DNA from: Chloroflexota bacterium
GTDB lineage: Bacteria > Chloroflexota > Dormibacteria > Dormibacterales > Dormibacteraceae
NCBI GenBank assembly: GCA_005880525.1
Contig: VBFW01000190.1
Coordinates: 1-10,980 of the forward strand
Direction: 5' to 3'
DNA: 10,980 nucleotides
The notes beneath the pieces were generated by a model. The model made no database searches. It saw only the letters and a list, made by a program, of their open reading frames with translations, and was not told where the DNA came from. Made by a program: the position numbers and the translations under genes. Below, one piece after another: positions 1 through 5,896 of this stretch; the stretch's first letter is position 1; the number at the start of each line of letters is the position of its first letter.

Positions 1-410
1 TGGAGCTGCTCGAGGATGCCGGCATCGAGATCTCGGGCAGCAACGCTGTGGTTGTGGGCCGCAGCAACCTGGTCGGCAAGCCGGCGGCGCTCTTGCTTCT
101 GCGGCGAAACGCGACAGTGACCCTATGTCATACGCGAACGCGCGACCTTGCAAGCCACACTCGCGCCGCCGACATCCTGGTCGCGGCGGCGGGCAAGGTC
201 GACCTCATCACCAAAGAGATGGTCAAACCAGGTGCCGCGGTGATCGACGTGAGCACCAACTGGGTTGACGGCAAGCAAGTCGGCGACCTCGGCGAAGGCG
301 TGGACGAGGTGGCCGGCTGGTTGACGCCGAATCCCGGCGGCGTCGGGCCGATGACAAGGGCGATGCTGATCAAGAACACATTTCAGGCCGAGGCTCGGCG
401 ACGCCCGTAA
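1..410 (+). CDS. folD: FolD, methylenetetrahydrofolate dehydrogenase/cyclohydrolase (3' part, truncated by window edge)
   Basis: The product interconverts 5,10-methylene-THF and 10-formyl-THF with NADP in the cytosol (known for the family). Only the C-terminal ~135 residues are in the window. The frame is open from base 3, and the start lies upstream of the window; the GTG at 48 is internal, because the residues before it already match FolD. Visible signatures are the dinucleotide-binding stretch VVVGRSNLVGKP, the strand ATVTLCHTRT, ADILVAAAGK, PGAAVIDV, and the FolD hallmark PGGVGPMT near the end. The residue before the hallmark Pro is Asn, where Val is common (TPNPGG). The stop TAA is 16 bases before folC, so the two are probably co-transcribed as a folate/one-carbon pair. 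Confidence 0.96.
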   Translation, partial: ELLEDAGIEISGSNAVVVGRSNLVGKPAALLLLRRNATVTLCHTRTRDLASHTRAADILVAAAGKVDLITKEMVKPGAAVIDVSTNWVDGKQVGDLGEGVDEVAGWLTPNPGGVGPMTRAMLIKNTFQAEARRRP

Positions 411-426
411 GCCAGCAGGTCTCGAC

Positions 427-1716
427 ATGACCTACCTCGAGACGATCGACCGCATGTCCCGGCTAGGCCGATTCGGTATGAAGCTCGGCACTGAGCGGAC
501 TCGCGCGATCCTTGATCGCCTCGGCGCACCTGATCGAGGACTCAAAGGAGCGCTGATCGCCGGCACCAACGGCAAGGGGTCGACCGGTGTCTGCCTCGCG
601 GCCATCCTGGAGGCGGCGGGCCACCGCGTCGGATTCATGCCGAAGCCGCACCTGGTCTCGTACACGGAACGGATCCAGATCAACAGGAAGCCGATCAGCG
701 AGCACGACTTCGTCGCGACTTTCGAGAACCTGCAGCCGATCCTCGACGCCATCGCCGCCGAGCTTGGCCAGGCCACTGAGTTCGAGATGCTGACAGTGCT
801 CGCCCTTGCCTACATGGCGCCGCGGATCGACCTCCTGGTTTGCGAGGTTGGCCTGGGCGGCCGGCTCGACGCAACGAATGCGCTTGATCTCGGCACAGCG
901 GTGATCACGAACATCGACTACGACCATCAGAAATATCTCGGCAACACGATCGAGCAGATCGCCAACGAGAAGGCGGCGATCATCAAGCCGGGCAACAAAG
1001 TCGTCACCGGCTGCGAGGGAGTGGCGCTCGAGATCGTCGAGTCACATGCCGCCGCGGCCGGCGCTCAGCTATGGCGGCTCGGCCGCGAGATCACTGTGGT
1101 CGCGCGATCGCGCGGATGGGCGGGCCACACGCTCGACGTCAGCGGGCCGGGTTTCGAGCACACAGGCCTGGAACTGCATCTCCTGGGCGACTACCAGACC
1201 GCCAACGCCGCGCTCGCCGTGGCGTGCGCGCATGCGATGGGCGACGTGACCGACGAATCGATCCGTCGCGGGCTGGCGTCCACCGAATGGCCGGGCAGGC
1301 TGCAGCTGATCGCTGAGGGTCCTCGGGTGATCCTTGACGGCGGGCACAACCCCGCGGCGCTCACCCGCGCCGGGTCAGCACTGCGCGCGCTCATCAACCG
1401 CGAAAGGCTCGTCGCGCTCTTCGGAATGCTCAGCGAACGCGATCCGGTGCAGATCCTCGCAGCGCTGCGCTCGATGCACCCAGACGCGGCGGTGTTCACC
1501 GAGGCCGAGAGCGCCGGCACCCACGCAGTGCCCGCGACCCGTCTGGCGGAGGTCTATGGGTCAGGCGGCGAGGCGATCTCGCCCGCAGCCGCGGCGCTCG
1601 TGAGAGCCAAGGAGCTCGCGGGCACGAATGGCAATGTGATTGTTTGCGGGTCCCTGTACCTGGTCGGTGAGATCCTCGCTCTGCATCAGAACGCTCCAAA
1701 GCGGGATGTAGGCTAG
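427..1716 (+). CDS. folC: FolC, folylpolyglutamate synthase / dihydrofolate synthase
   Basis: A 429-residue Mur-ligase-type enzyme that adds glutamate to folates (and perhaps to dihydropteroate) using ATP. The P-loop GTNGKGST is at residues 46-53. The folate-site stretch PHLVSYTERIQIN follows near 74-86, then EVGLGGRLDATN (140-151) and the conserved D-x-D-H (His167). EKAAIIKPG (181-189) includes the lysine (182) that is carbamylated in the family. The C-terminal domain begins around residue 300 with DGGHNP (304-309), where most homologues have DGAHNP. Length is normal for the family. The ATG at 427 has a modest AGGT element about six bases upstream, and the N-terminus MTYLETIDRM looks complete. 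It follows folD by 16 bases. Whether it also has dihydrofolate synthase activity cannot be told from sequence alone. Confidence 0.97.
   Translation: MTYLETIDRMSRLGRFGMKLGTERTRAILDRLGAPDRGLKGALIAGTNGKGSTGVCLAAILEAAGHRVGFMPKPHLVSYTERIQINRKPISEHDFVATFENLQPILDAIAAELGQATEFEMLTVLALAYMAPRIDLLVCEVGLGGRLDATNALDLGTAVITNIDYDHQKYLGNTIEQIANEKAAIIKPGNKVVTGCEGVALEIVESHAAAAGAQLWRLGREITVVARSRGWAGHTLDVSGPGFEHTGLELHLLGDYQTANAALAVACAHAMGDVTDESIRRGLASTEWPGRLQLIAEGPRVILDGGHNPAALTRAGSALRALINRERLVALFGMLSERDPVQILAALRSMHPDAAVFTEAESAGTHAVPATRLAEVYGSGGEAISPAAAALVRAKELAGTNGNVIVCGSLYLVGEILALHQNAPKRDVG
1709..1714 (+). promoter_or_regulatory. Possible -10 element for a leaderless PspC transcript
   Basis: TAGGCT lies six bases before the ATG of the PspC gene and overlaps the last codons of folC. 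The same hexamer occurs seven bases before the ATG at 4364, and related TAGACT and TAGAAT sit in equivalent positions before two other genes. No convincing -35 is visible, and the gene could instead be read from the folC transcript, which ends only four bases earlier. Confidence 0.35.
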
Positions 1717-1720
1717 ACAA

Positions 1721-2260
1721 ATGCAGCAGCAGGCAACCCCCCAGACATTTCGCCGAGGCAAGGACCGCATTCTCGGCGGCGTGTGCTCGGGGCTCGCCGA
1801 GGGCCTTCGGATCGATCCGTTGTGGGTGCGTCTCGGCTTTGTGCTGCTCGCATTCCTGCAAGGAGTCGGACTTCTCATCTACATCGTGCTGTGGTTGGTC
1901 ATGCCCGAGCAGGTCGAAGGTCAGGGCGACACGCGCTCCGGCGTTGACTCGATGTCCGCCGATCTCAAGCGGATCGGCGCCGAGCTAAAGAGTCAGTTCG
2001 GCGGCACGCCGAAGCCGGCGGCAACGCAGGAGCAACCTGATCCATCTGCTGGGACACCCACCAGCAGCAACGCGCCGCCGGCCCCGCCTTCGACGGCTAG
2101 AACTTCGATCGGGCTCGGAATCGTGCTCGTTGTCATCGGCCTCATCCTCCTGGGCGCCAACATCGGGCTCGTGCAGTGGTCGGTGATCTGGCCATCGGTC
2201 CTGATCATCCTTGGCGTGCTGCTACTCGCCCGCACCCTGGATCGGCGCCGCCTGCCTTAG
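1721..2260 (+). CDS. PspC-domain membrane protein with C-terminal LiaF/DUF5668-like helices
   Basis: 179 residues. Residues ~9-65 form a PspC domain: a basic start (FRRGKDR), then ILGGVCSGLAEGLRIDPLWVR, one long hydrophobic helix (~38-60) and the typical ending WLVMPEQ. A polar Pro/Ala/Ser/Thr-rich linker (~66-128) follows. Two more membrane helices (~129-150 and ~153-171) contain the ANIGLVQWSVIWPSVLIILG pattern seen in DUF5668/LiaF-type proteins, and the tail is basic. PspC proteins act in envelope-stress signalling in known systems; the target here is unknown, as no PspA/PspB or two-component genes are adjacent. It starts four bases after folC and is tail-to-tail with the next gene (four bases between stops), leaving no room for a separate terminator. 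Confidence 0.88.
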   Translation: MQQQATPQTFRRGKDRILGGVCSGLAEGLRIDPLWVRLGFVLLAFLQGVGLLIYIVLWLVMPEQVEGQGDTRSGVDSMSADLKRIGAELKSQFGGTPKPAATQEQPDPSAGTPTSSNAPPAPPSTARTSIGLGIVLVVIGLILLGANIGLVQWSVIWPSVLIILGVLLLARTLDRRRLP

Positions 2261-2264
2261 CCCC

Positions 2265-2705
2265 TCAGCGGCCGATGAGGCGTCGCAGGCTGATCGTCCA
2301 GTCGCGCTGAGGCGCCGTCATGAATGCGGCACACAGATAGACGCAGCCGGCGATCATCGGCAGCAGTAGAAGCGCACCGATCACGGCCCACTGCCAGCCG
2401 CCGCTCATCACAAGCCCGGTGAGCAGCACCGCTGCTACCAGCAAGCCCATTGAACCGAGGAGCAGGTCGTTCGCCGACCGCGGTCCCACCCGACGGGTCG
2501 ATGGGGATGCCGGTGTCGCATCGCGGGCAGCTGTGGAGCGCTTTGGCACCAGACCGTAGAGGAGGAGCAGCACACCGACCAGGCCTGCGAACAGCGTGAC
2601 GACCTCGGCGACGAGGCCTTCGCGGGTATCGGCAACATGCGACGCGGCGATGAATGCGATTGCGACCAGGGCCAGCCCCGCAAGGACTGCGATCCAGCGG
2701 GCCAC
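2265..2705 (-). CDS. Four-helix membrane protein of unknown function
   Basis: 146 residues, not recognised as a named family. Predicted membrane helices lie at about 4-22, 31-52, 80-100 and 104-128. A polar loop rich in Ser/Thr/Arg/Pro (about 54-79) separates the two helix pairs, and the tail RDWTISLRRLIGR is basic. The GTG start overlaps the stop TAG of the upstream SDR gene by one base (TAGTG), which implies translational coupling and explains the lack of a clear Shine-Dalgarno. It is the last gene of a three-gene minus-strand operon. The function is likely tied to the SDR or the envelope, but nothing in the sequence says how. Confidence 0.75.
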   Translation of the reverse strand: MARWIAVLAGLALVAIAFIAASHVADTREGLVAEVVTLFAGLVGVLLLLYGLVPKRSTAARDATPASPSTRRVGPRSANDLLLGSMGLLVAAVLLTGLVMSGGWQWAVIGALLLLPMIAGCVYLCAAFMTAPQRDWTISLRRLIGR

Positions 2706-3484
2706 TAGGAGGAGGCTGCCAGCACTCGCTTGCGCATCCTGCGCATGCCGTTGAGCCAGCGGTCGTAGTCGGTCGCCTTGCGCTGAAAGTATTCGGCGAC
2801 CTCGGGATGCGGCAGGATCAGGAACTTCTCCTGACGGATGCCCTCGAGGACGACGCCGGCGACCTGCTCCGGCTCAAGAGCATTTGCGGTCAAGAACTCA
2901 AGCCCGAGTCGTGACTCGGCCGCGAGCATGTCGGTTCGCACGCCCTGGGGGCAGAGGCACGACACACGGATGCCGTCGTCGCCATGGGCGATGGCGAGCC
3001 ACTCGAAAAAGGAGAGCGCCGCCGCTTTCGTCGCTCCGTATGGCGCCGCGAACACGTGATTCAGCAGTCCTGCCGCCGAGATCGTGCCGACGAGGTATCC
3101 CTCATGGCGCGCGAGCATTCCTGGGAGCACATGCCGTGCGATCAATACGTGCGACATCACGTTGACGTCCCAGATGTGCTGCCAGTCTTCGTTCGCAGCC
3201 TCGGGACCTCCGCTTACGGCGATGCCGGCGTTGGAGCAGACGATGTCGATCCGTCCATATGTGGACTCGGCCTTTGCGACCATCGCGCGCACCGAAGACT
3301 CATCGGCGACATCGCATGCGACCGCAATGCCTTTGAGCTCGCGAGCAACCGACTCGGCGCCTGGACCGTCGATGTCGGCCACCACGACGCCTGCCGCACC
3401 CGCGCCAGAGAACCCTAGCGCGAGTGCTCGCCCGATGCCGCGAGCGGCACCAGTGACAACTACGACGCGGCCGTCTACCTCCAT
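2705..3484 (-). CDS. Classical short-chain dehydrogenase/reductase (SDR)
   Basis: 259 residues with a Rossmann fold; an NAD(P)-dependent alcohol/ketone oxidoreductase, substrate unknown. The cofactor motif TGAARGIG is at 11-18. Asp37 at the end of the second strand favours NAD(H) over NADP(H) by the family rule. Asp58 follows in the adenine-pocket position and NAG is at 85-87. The catalytic tetrad is Asn108, Ser136, Tyr149 and Lys153 (YGATK). A PQGVRTDM segment follows (the PG motif is PQG here). The C-terminus is extended and basic. The ATG at 3484 was chosen because MEVDGRVVVVTG is the natural SDR N-terminus; the frame stays open to 3688, but that extension is Arg-rich and is antisense-like overlap with the upstream gene. 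The start overlaps the upstream stop by 10 bases. Confidence 0.93.
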   Translation of the reverse strand: MEVDGRVVVVTGAARGIGRALALGFSGAGAAGVVVADIDGPGAESVARELKGIAVACDVADESSVRAMVAKAESTYGRIDIVCSNAGIAVSGGPEAANEDWQHIWDVNVMSHVLIARHVLPGMLARHEGYLVGTISAAGLLNHVFAAPYGATKAAALSFFEWLAIAHGDDGIRVSCLCPQGVRTDMLAAESRLGLEFLTANALEPEQVAGVVLEGIRQEKFLILPHPEVAEYFQRKATDYDRWLNGMRRMRKRVLAASS

Positions 3485-3744
3485 CGGGGTTGACGGCGAC
3501 CGGTCACATATCCGCCGATCACGAGCACTGCGAGGAAGGCGATGACGGCCGAGAACCAGGCCGGTTGGGACATAAGGCCTACCTCGCCGCCAACCGCTGC
3601 ACAACCGAACAGCGCAGCGATGGATGCGGCGGTGAAGATGACGAAGCGACCTCGCGGCAGGCGCGTGCGAAACGCGATCAGTGACCACGCACCTATGCCG
3701 ATGGCGACGATCAGCACGATGAGATGCATGACGTCGACGATCAT
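3475..3744 (-). CDS. Small three-helix membrane protein, first gene of the SDR operon
   Basis: 89 residues, unrecognised. Hydrophobic segments at about 5-25, 33-51 and 61-80 are separated by a basic loop (FRTRLPRGR), and the tail is strongly basic (GRRQPRWR), as in inner-membrane proteins with a cytoplasmic C-terminus. Its stop lies inside the SDR start region (10-base overlap), so both are on one transcript. The ATG sits seven bases after a TAGACT hexamer, consistent with a leaderless mRNA. It could be a membrane partner for the SDR or simply a co-regulated envelope protein. Confidence 0.72.
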   Translation of the reverse strand: MIVDVMHLIVLIVAIGIGAWSLIAFRTRLPRGRFVIFTAASIAALFGCAAVGGEVGLMSQPAWFSAVIAFLAVLVIGGYVTGRRQPRWR

Positions 3745-3751
3745 CGATCGG

Positions 3752-3757
3752 AGTCTA
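3752..3757 (-). promoter_or_regulatory. Candidate -10 element (TAGACT) of the SDR operon
   Basis: Read on the minus strand, TAGACT is followed by seven bases and then the ATG at 3744, so transcription would begin at or next to the start codon. No Shine-Dalgarno is present in those bases. No good -35 is visible. Confidence 0.45.
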
Positions 3758-3845
3758 CGCTGCCAATCTCATCTCAAGCCTGGGCCTCGTCCCGCGCGCG
3801 TTACTCACAGGGTTTTCCACATTTCACTCTCTGGGCCGAGCCTTG

Positions 3846-3855
3846 AGCGATCGCT
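3846..3855. repeat. 10-bp perfect palindrome, candidate operator
   Basis: AGCGATCGCT is its own reverse complement. Its centre is about 100 bases from the HxlR-family start (3950) and about 106 bases from the divergent start (3744), so it could serve both promoters. HxlR-family dimers bind inverted repeats near their own or a divergent promoter, which makes this a candidate site only. Palindromes containing GCGATCGC are also common in some genomes as codon-neutral repeats. Confidence 0.3.
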
Positions 3856-3935
3856 TCACAGCGCGACCGACGCACGTCCAAAAAAATATTGCCGGTTTAT
3901 CCAAAGGTGCCCCGTCCGCAACTGCCGTAACCGCA

Positions 3936-3941
3936 TAGAAT
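3936..3941 (+). promoter_or_regulatory. Candidate -10 element (TAGAAT) for the HxlR-family gene
   Basis: TAGAAT matches five of six positions of TATAAT and lies eight bases before the ATG at 3950. That places the transcript start at or just before the start codon. The intervening bases contain no Shine-Dalgarno. A -35 match is not evident. Confidence 0.5.
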
Positions 3942-3949
3942 CTCTCCCC

Positions 3950-4288
3950 ATGGTCGGTGGGGGGCTTGACTACAGCGCGCCGTTTCAACGCGCAATCGAG
4001 CTGATCGGTAAGCGCTGGACCGGGGCGGTTGTCAAGGCTCTGATTCCCGCACCGGCTCGCTTCAATCAGTTGCTGTCGGGCATCCCTGGCATCAGCGATC
4101 GAGTGCTGACGGAGAGACTGCGTGAGCTCGAGGCTGAAGGAGTCGTCGAGCGACTGGTCGATCCAGGTCCGCCCGTGCGAGTGAGCTATCGATTGACCTC
4201 TCGCGGACGCGCGCTCGAGCCCGTGCTCAACGCGGTCTCCAGTTGGGCGGAGAGCTGGTTGGAGGCAACCGCGGCCGCTGTCGGCTGA
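3950..4288 (+). CDS. HxlR-family winged helix-turn-helix transcriptional regulator
   Basis: 112 residues, the usual size for this family of small dimeric regulators. Recognisable HxlR features in order are RAIELIGKRWTGAVVKAL, RFNQLLSGIPGISDRVLTERLRELEAEGVVER (recognition helix and start of wing), and VSYRLTSRGRALEPVLNAVSSW. The redox-active cysteine near the N-terminus of many members (CPVER-type start) is absent; the segment here is DYSAPFQRAIEL, so thiol sensing through that residue is unlikely. The ATG at 3950 was chosen because it gives the family N-terminus and is preceded by TAGAAT; the upstream open frame is not family-like. It is divergent from the SDR operon, which it probably controls (inference from layout). 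Confidence 0.9.
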   Translation: MVGGGLDYSAPFQRAIELIGKRWTGAVVKALIPAPARFNQLLSGIPGISDRVLTERLRELEAEGVVERLVDPGPPVRVSYRLTSRGRALEPVLNAVSSWAESWLEATAAAVG

Positions 4289-4350
4289 TTGGTTTCGGCG
4301 CGCATGAGTGCCGCTGCTCGTCCTGCTTCGGGTTTCGCAGGCATGACTGA

Positions 4351-4356
4351 TAGGCT
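4351..4356 (+). promoter_or_regulatory. Candidate extended -10 (TGA-TAGGCT) for the zinc-ribbon gene
   Basis: TAGGCT, preceded by TGA (an extended -10 TGN), ends seven bases before the ATG at 4364. This fits a leaderless transcript and decides the start: in-frame TTG 4289, ATG 4304 and ATG 4343 lie upstream of or overlap this element. The 75-base gap after the HxlR gene holds nothing else visible. Confidence 0.45.
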
Positions 4357-4363
4357 TTACCGG

Positions 4364-4948
4364 ATGCCGATTGGCGACTTCCTCCGGCGGCGGCCGGAGG
4401 CGATCACCTGCCAGGCTTGCGGCTCTCCACTTCCTAGCGGCGCGATCTTCTGTCCCTCGTGTGGAGTCCGAGCCGACGACCCGCAGGCCGAACCTCTGCA
4501 CATCGTTGATCGCACCACGGGTCTCTTCAACGAGAGGTTCGTGCGCCCGGTGCTCGAGGACGAGCTGGCGCGCGCGCATCGATATCAGCGCAACCTCGGT
4601 GTGCTTCTGATCGAAGGAGCGGATGTTGGTCCGGCGGACGAGATGCTGAAAACCATGGCCGCCGCTCTTGCCGGCACGGTGCGCGATGTCGACACTCCGG
4701 GTGTCCTGGGCCGCACGCCGCCGCAGCTGCTGGCGATCCTTCCCGACACTGACGTCGCCGGCACCGCGCATGCGGCCAACCGCGTGCTCGCTGCGGTCAA
4801 CGAGGCACTCAAGCCGGCCGGTGGACGCGCAACGGTTGGCCTCGTCTGCGTCCGGCCCGGCCAGCGCGTACGCGCGGGCGCCGTGATCGAAAGCGCCAGC
4901 CGATCGCTTCGGTCCGGCCGTCCCGAGATGGTCGGCAAGCCCGCCTGA
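4364..4948 (+). CDS. Zinc-ribbon protein with degenerate GGDEF-type domain
   Basis: 194 residues. A four-cysteine zinc ribbon is at the N-terminus (Cys16, Cys19, Cys30, Cys33; CxxC-x10-CxxC). From about residue 48 the sequence follows a diguanylate cyclase domain: DRTTGLFNERFV (cf. D-x-LTGL-x-NR), ELARAHRYQRNLGVLLIE, then a region ending GRTPPQLLAILPDTD (116-130), where active enzymes read GR-x-GGDEF-x-x-LLPDTD. The GGDEF signature is replaced by TPPQL at 118-122 and the metal-binding DxD stretch by IEGAD, so catalysis is very unlikely. It may be a sensor, c-di-GMP/nucleotide binding or scaffold module. The protein ends soon after the domain. Its TGA overlaps the start of the phosphatase gene (CTGA), implying coupling. 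The start at 4364 is preferred over upstream options because of the promoter-like TAGGCT. Confidence 0.75.
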   Translation: MPIGDFLRRRPEAITCQACGSPLPSGAIFCPSCGVRADDPQAEPLHIVDRTTGLFNERFVRPVLEDELARAHRYQRNLGVLLIEGADVGPADEMLKTMAAALAGTVRDVDTPGVLGRTPPQLLAILPDTDVAGTAHAANRVLAAVNEALKPAGGRATVGLVCVRPGQRVRAGAVIESASRSLRSGRPEMVGKPA

Positions 4949-5517
4949 CGCTAGCCATCTACCTCGCCCGTCACGGCGAGACCGATTGGAGCCTCAACGG
5001 CCGGCATACCGGTGAGACCGACCTGCCCCTGACGACGCGTGGAGAGGAGAGGGCGGCCGCGCTTCGAGGAAGGCTGGCCGGACTGCACTTCGTCGCTGTT
5101 TTCTCGAGCCCGATGCAGCGCGCACGCCGAACGGCGGAGCTCGCTGGATTCCCAGATCCTCAGGTCACCGACCTGCTTCGAGAGTTCAGCTACGGCGAGT
5201 ACGAAGGCTTGACCAGCGCGGAGATCAGAGATTCGCGGCCAGGCTGGGAGATCTACCACGACGGATGCCCCGGAGGCGAGTCGCCGGCTGAGGTCTATGC
5301 GCGAGCCCAGCAGTTCCTCGACCTCGCGACCAGCGCCGCGGCCGGGGGTGGCGACGTGCTCGCCTTCGCGCACGGACACATCCTTCGCGCGGTGGCTGTC
5401 GCCTGGCTGGCGCTCGATATCACTGCCGCATCGGAGTTCCGGCTCGACGTAGCAACGCTGAGCCAGCTCGCCGCCACCGACCGAGGTCGGGAGCTGGCCC
5501 TGTGGAACTCACAGTGA
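4945..5517 (+). CDS. Histidine phosphatase (phosphoglycerate mutase-like), probable CTG start
   Basis: About 190 residues of the histidine phosphatase superfamily, which removes or transfers phosphate through a phosphohistidine. With a CTG start the N-terminus reads (M)TLAIYLARHGET, and the nucleophile motif RHG is at 9-11 (His10). SPMQRARRTA (55-64) carries the conserved Arg59. Glu80 (LLREFSYGEYEG) is the likely acid, PGGES is near 108-112, and the second catalytic histidine is His143 in FAHGH. The first ATG in this frame (5113) would delete the RHG motif and cannot be right. No ATG, GTG or TTG exists between the upstream stop (4750-4752) and 5113, leaving CTG at 4945, which overlaps the previous stop as CTGA. 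Substrate unknown: an alpha-ribazole-phosphate phosphatase (CobC) or broad sugar-phosphate role is possible, but not shown. Confidence 0.88.
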   Translation: MTLAIYLARHGETDWSLNGRHTGETDLPLTTRGEERAAALRGRLAGLHFVAVFSSPMQRARRTAELAGFPDPQVTDLLREFSYGEYEGLTSAEIRDSRPGWEIYHDGCPGGESPAEVYARAQQFLDLATSAAAGGGDVLAFAHGHILRAVAVAWLALDITAASEFRLDVATLSQLAATDRGRELALWNSQ

Positions 5518-5518
5518 T

Positions 5519-5851
5519 TCAGCGCCGGCGCACTGTCCACGTCCGGCTGCGAACGCCGGGTAGCCCTGCGAACACGAGGTACGCAGACGTCTCAACATCC
5601 GCGCGGTAACGGTGTCGCTCGCCGGGGTTGATGAGCAGCATCTCGCCCGCGCGAACCTCGGCCCACTTCTCTCCATCGTGGAAATGCAGCGCGCCGATGG
5701 TCACGATCAGCGCCACCGGGATGGCGTTGCGATGCTCGGGCACGTCCTGGCCTGCCTCGAGGCTCAGCCCGACCACTCGCATCGAGCCGCAGTCGCCGAT
5801 CTGCTCGAAGCCGATGGCGCGACGCGGCGCGCCCGGGCCCGGCACTGACAC
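5519..5851 (-). CDS. Small cupin-domain protein
   Basis: 110 residues forming one cupin barrel. Cupin motif 2 is clear: G-x6-P-G-x2-H at 69-80 (GEMLLINPGERH). Motif 1 around GQDVPEHRNAIP keeps only one histidine (His40) where metal cupins have H-x-H, and a second HFH lies at 56-58. Metal binding and catalysis are therefore uncertain, and it may be a binding or sensing cupin. The start is GTG at 5851; an in-frame stop lies two codons upstream, so it cannot be longer. A CATGAT sequence sits seven bases before the GTG on the minus strand, a weak leaderless -10 candidate. It is tail-to-tail with the phosphatase (one base between stops) and divergent from the ComB-like gene (45-base gap). Confidence 0.8.
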   Translation of the reverse strand: MSVPGPGAPRRAIGFEQIGDCGSMRVVGLSLEAGQDVPEHRNAIPVALIVTIGALHFHDGEKWAEVRAGEMLLINPGERHRYRADVETSAYLVFAGLPGVRSRTWTVRRR

Positions 5852-5896
5852 TGCTCATATCATGCTCGGCCGCCGGCATCACATCAGTCGAATGAC

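Larger units (their letters stand above)
3745..3949. promoter_or_regulatory. Divergent promoter region between the SDR operon and the HxlR regulator
   Basis: This 205-base gap has no convincing gene. It contains the minus-strand TAGACT element, the plus-strand TAGAAT element, an A-rich stretch followed by TATT near 3880-3889 (unusual in this GC-rich DNA), and a perfect 10-bp palindrome, AGCGATCGCT, at 3846-3855. The plus-strand frame continues open upstream of the HxlR ATG to 3542, but that part lacks coding character and overlaps the minus-strand gene. Confidence 0.6.

Noticed and set aside
3485..3688. N-terminal extension of the SDR by 68 residues.
   Set aside because: Arg- and His-rich, overlaps the upstream membrane-protein gene in another frame, and precedes a perfect SDR N-terminus at 3484.
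3797..3905. DnaA-box-like sequences TTTTCCACA (3813-3821) and TTATCCAAA (3897-3905), with a weaker TTACTCACA (3801-3809), next to an A-rich stretch.
   Set aside because: Each differs from TTATCCACA, there is no cluster of perfect boxes and no dnaA/dnaN/rpmH neighbours, and a similar one-mismatch site occurs inside the ComB-like gene. Not enough for an origin.
3542..3949. N-terminal extension of the HxlR-family protein by 136 residues.
   Set aside because: Not family-like, overlaps the minus-strand gene, and lies upstream of the TAGAAT element; HxlR proteins are normally about 110 residues.
3824..4771. 315-residue open frame on the minus strand.
   Set aside because: It lies antisense to the HxlR and zinc-ribbon genes, both of which have recognisable motifs; the translation is low-complexity Arg/Ser/Ala and resembles no family.
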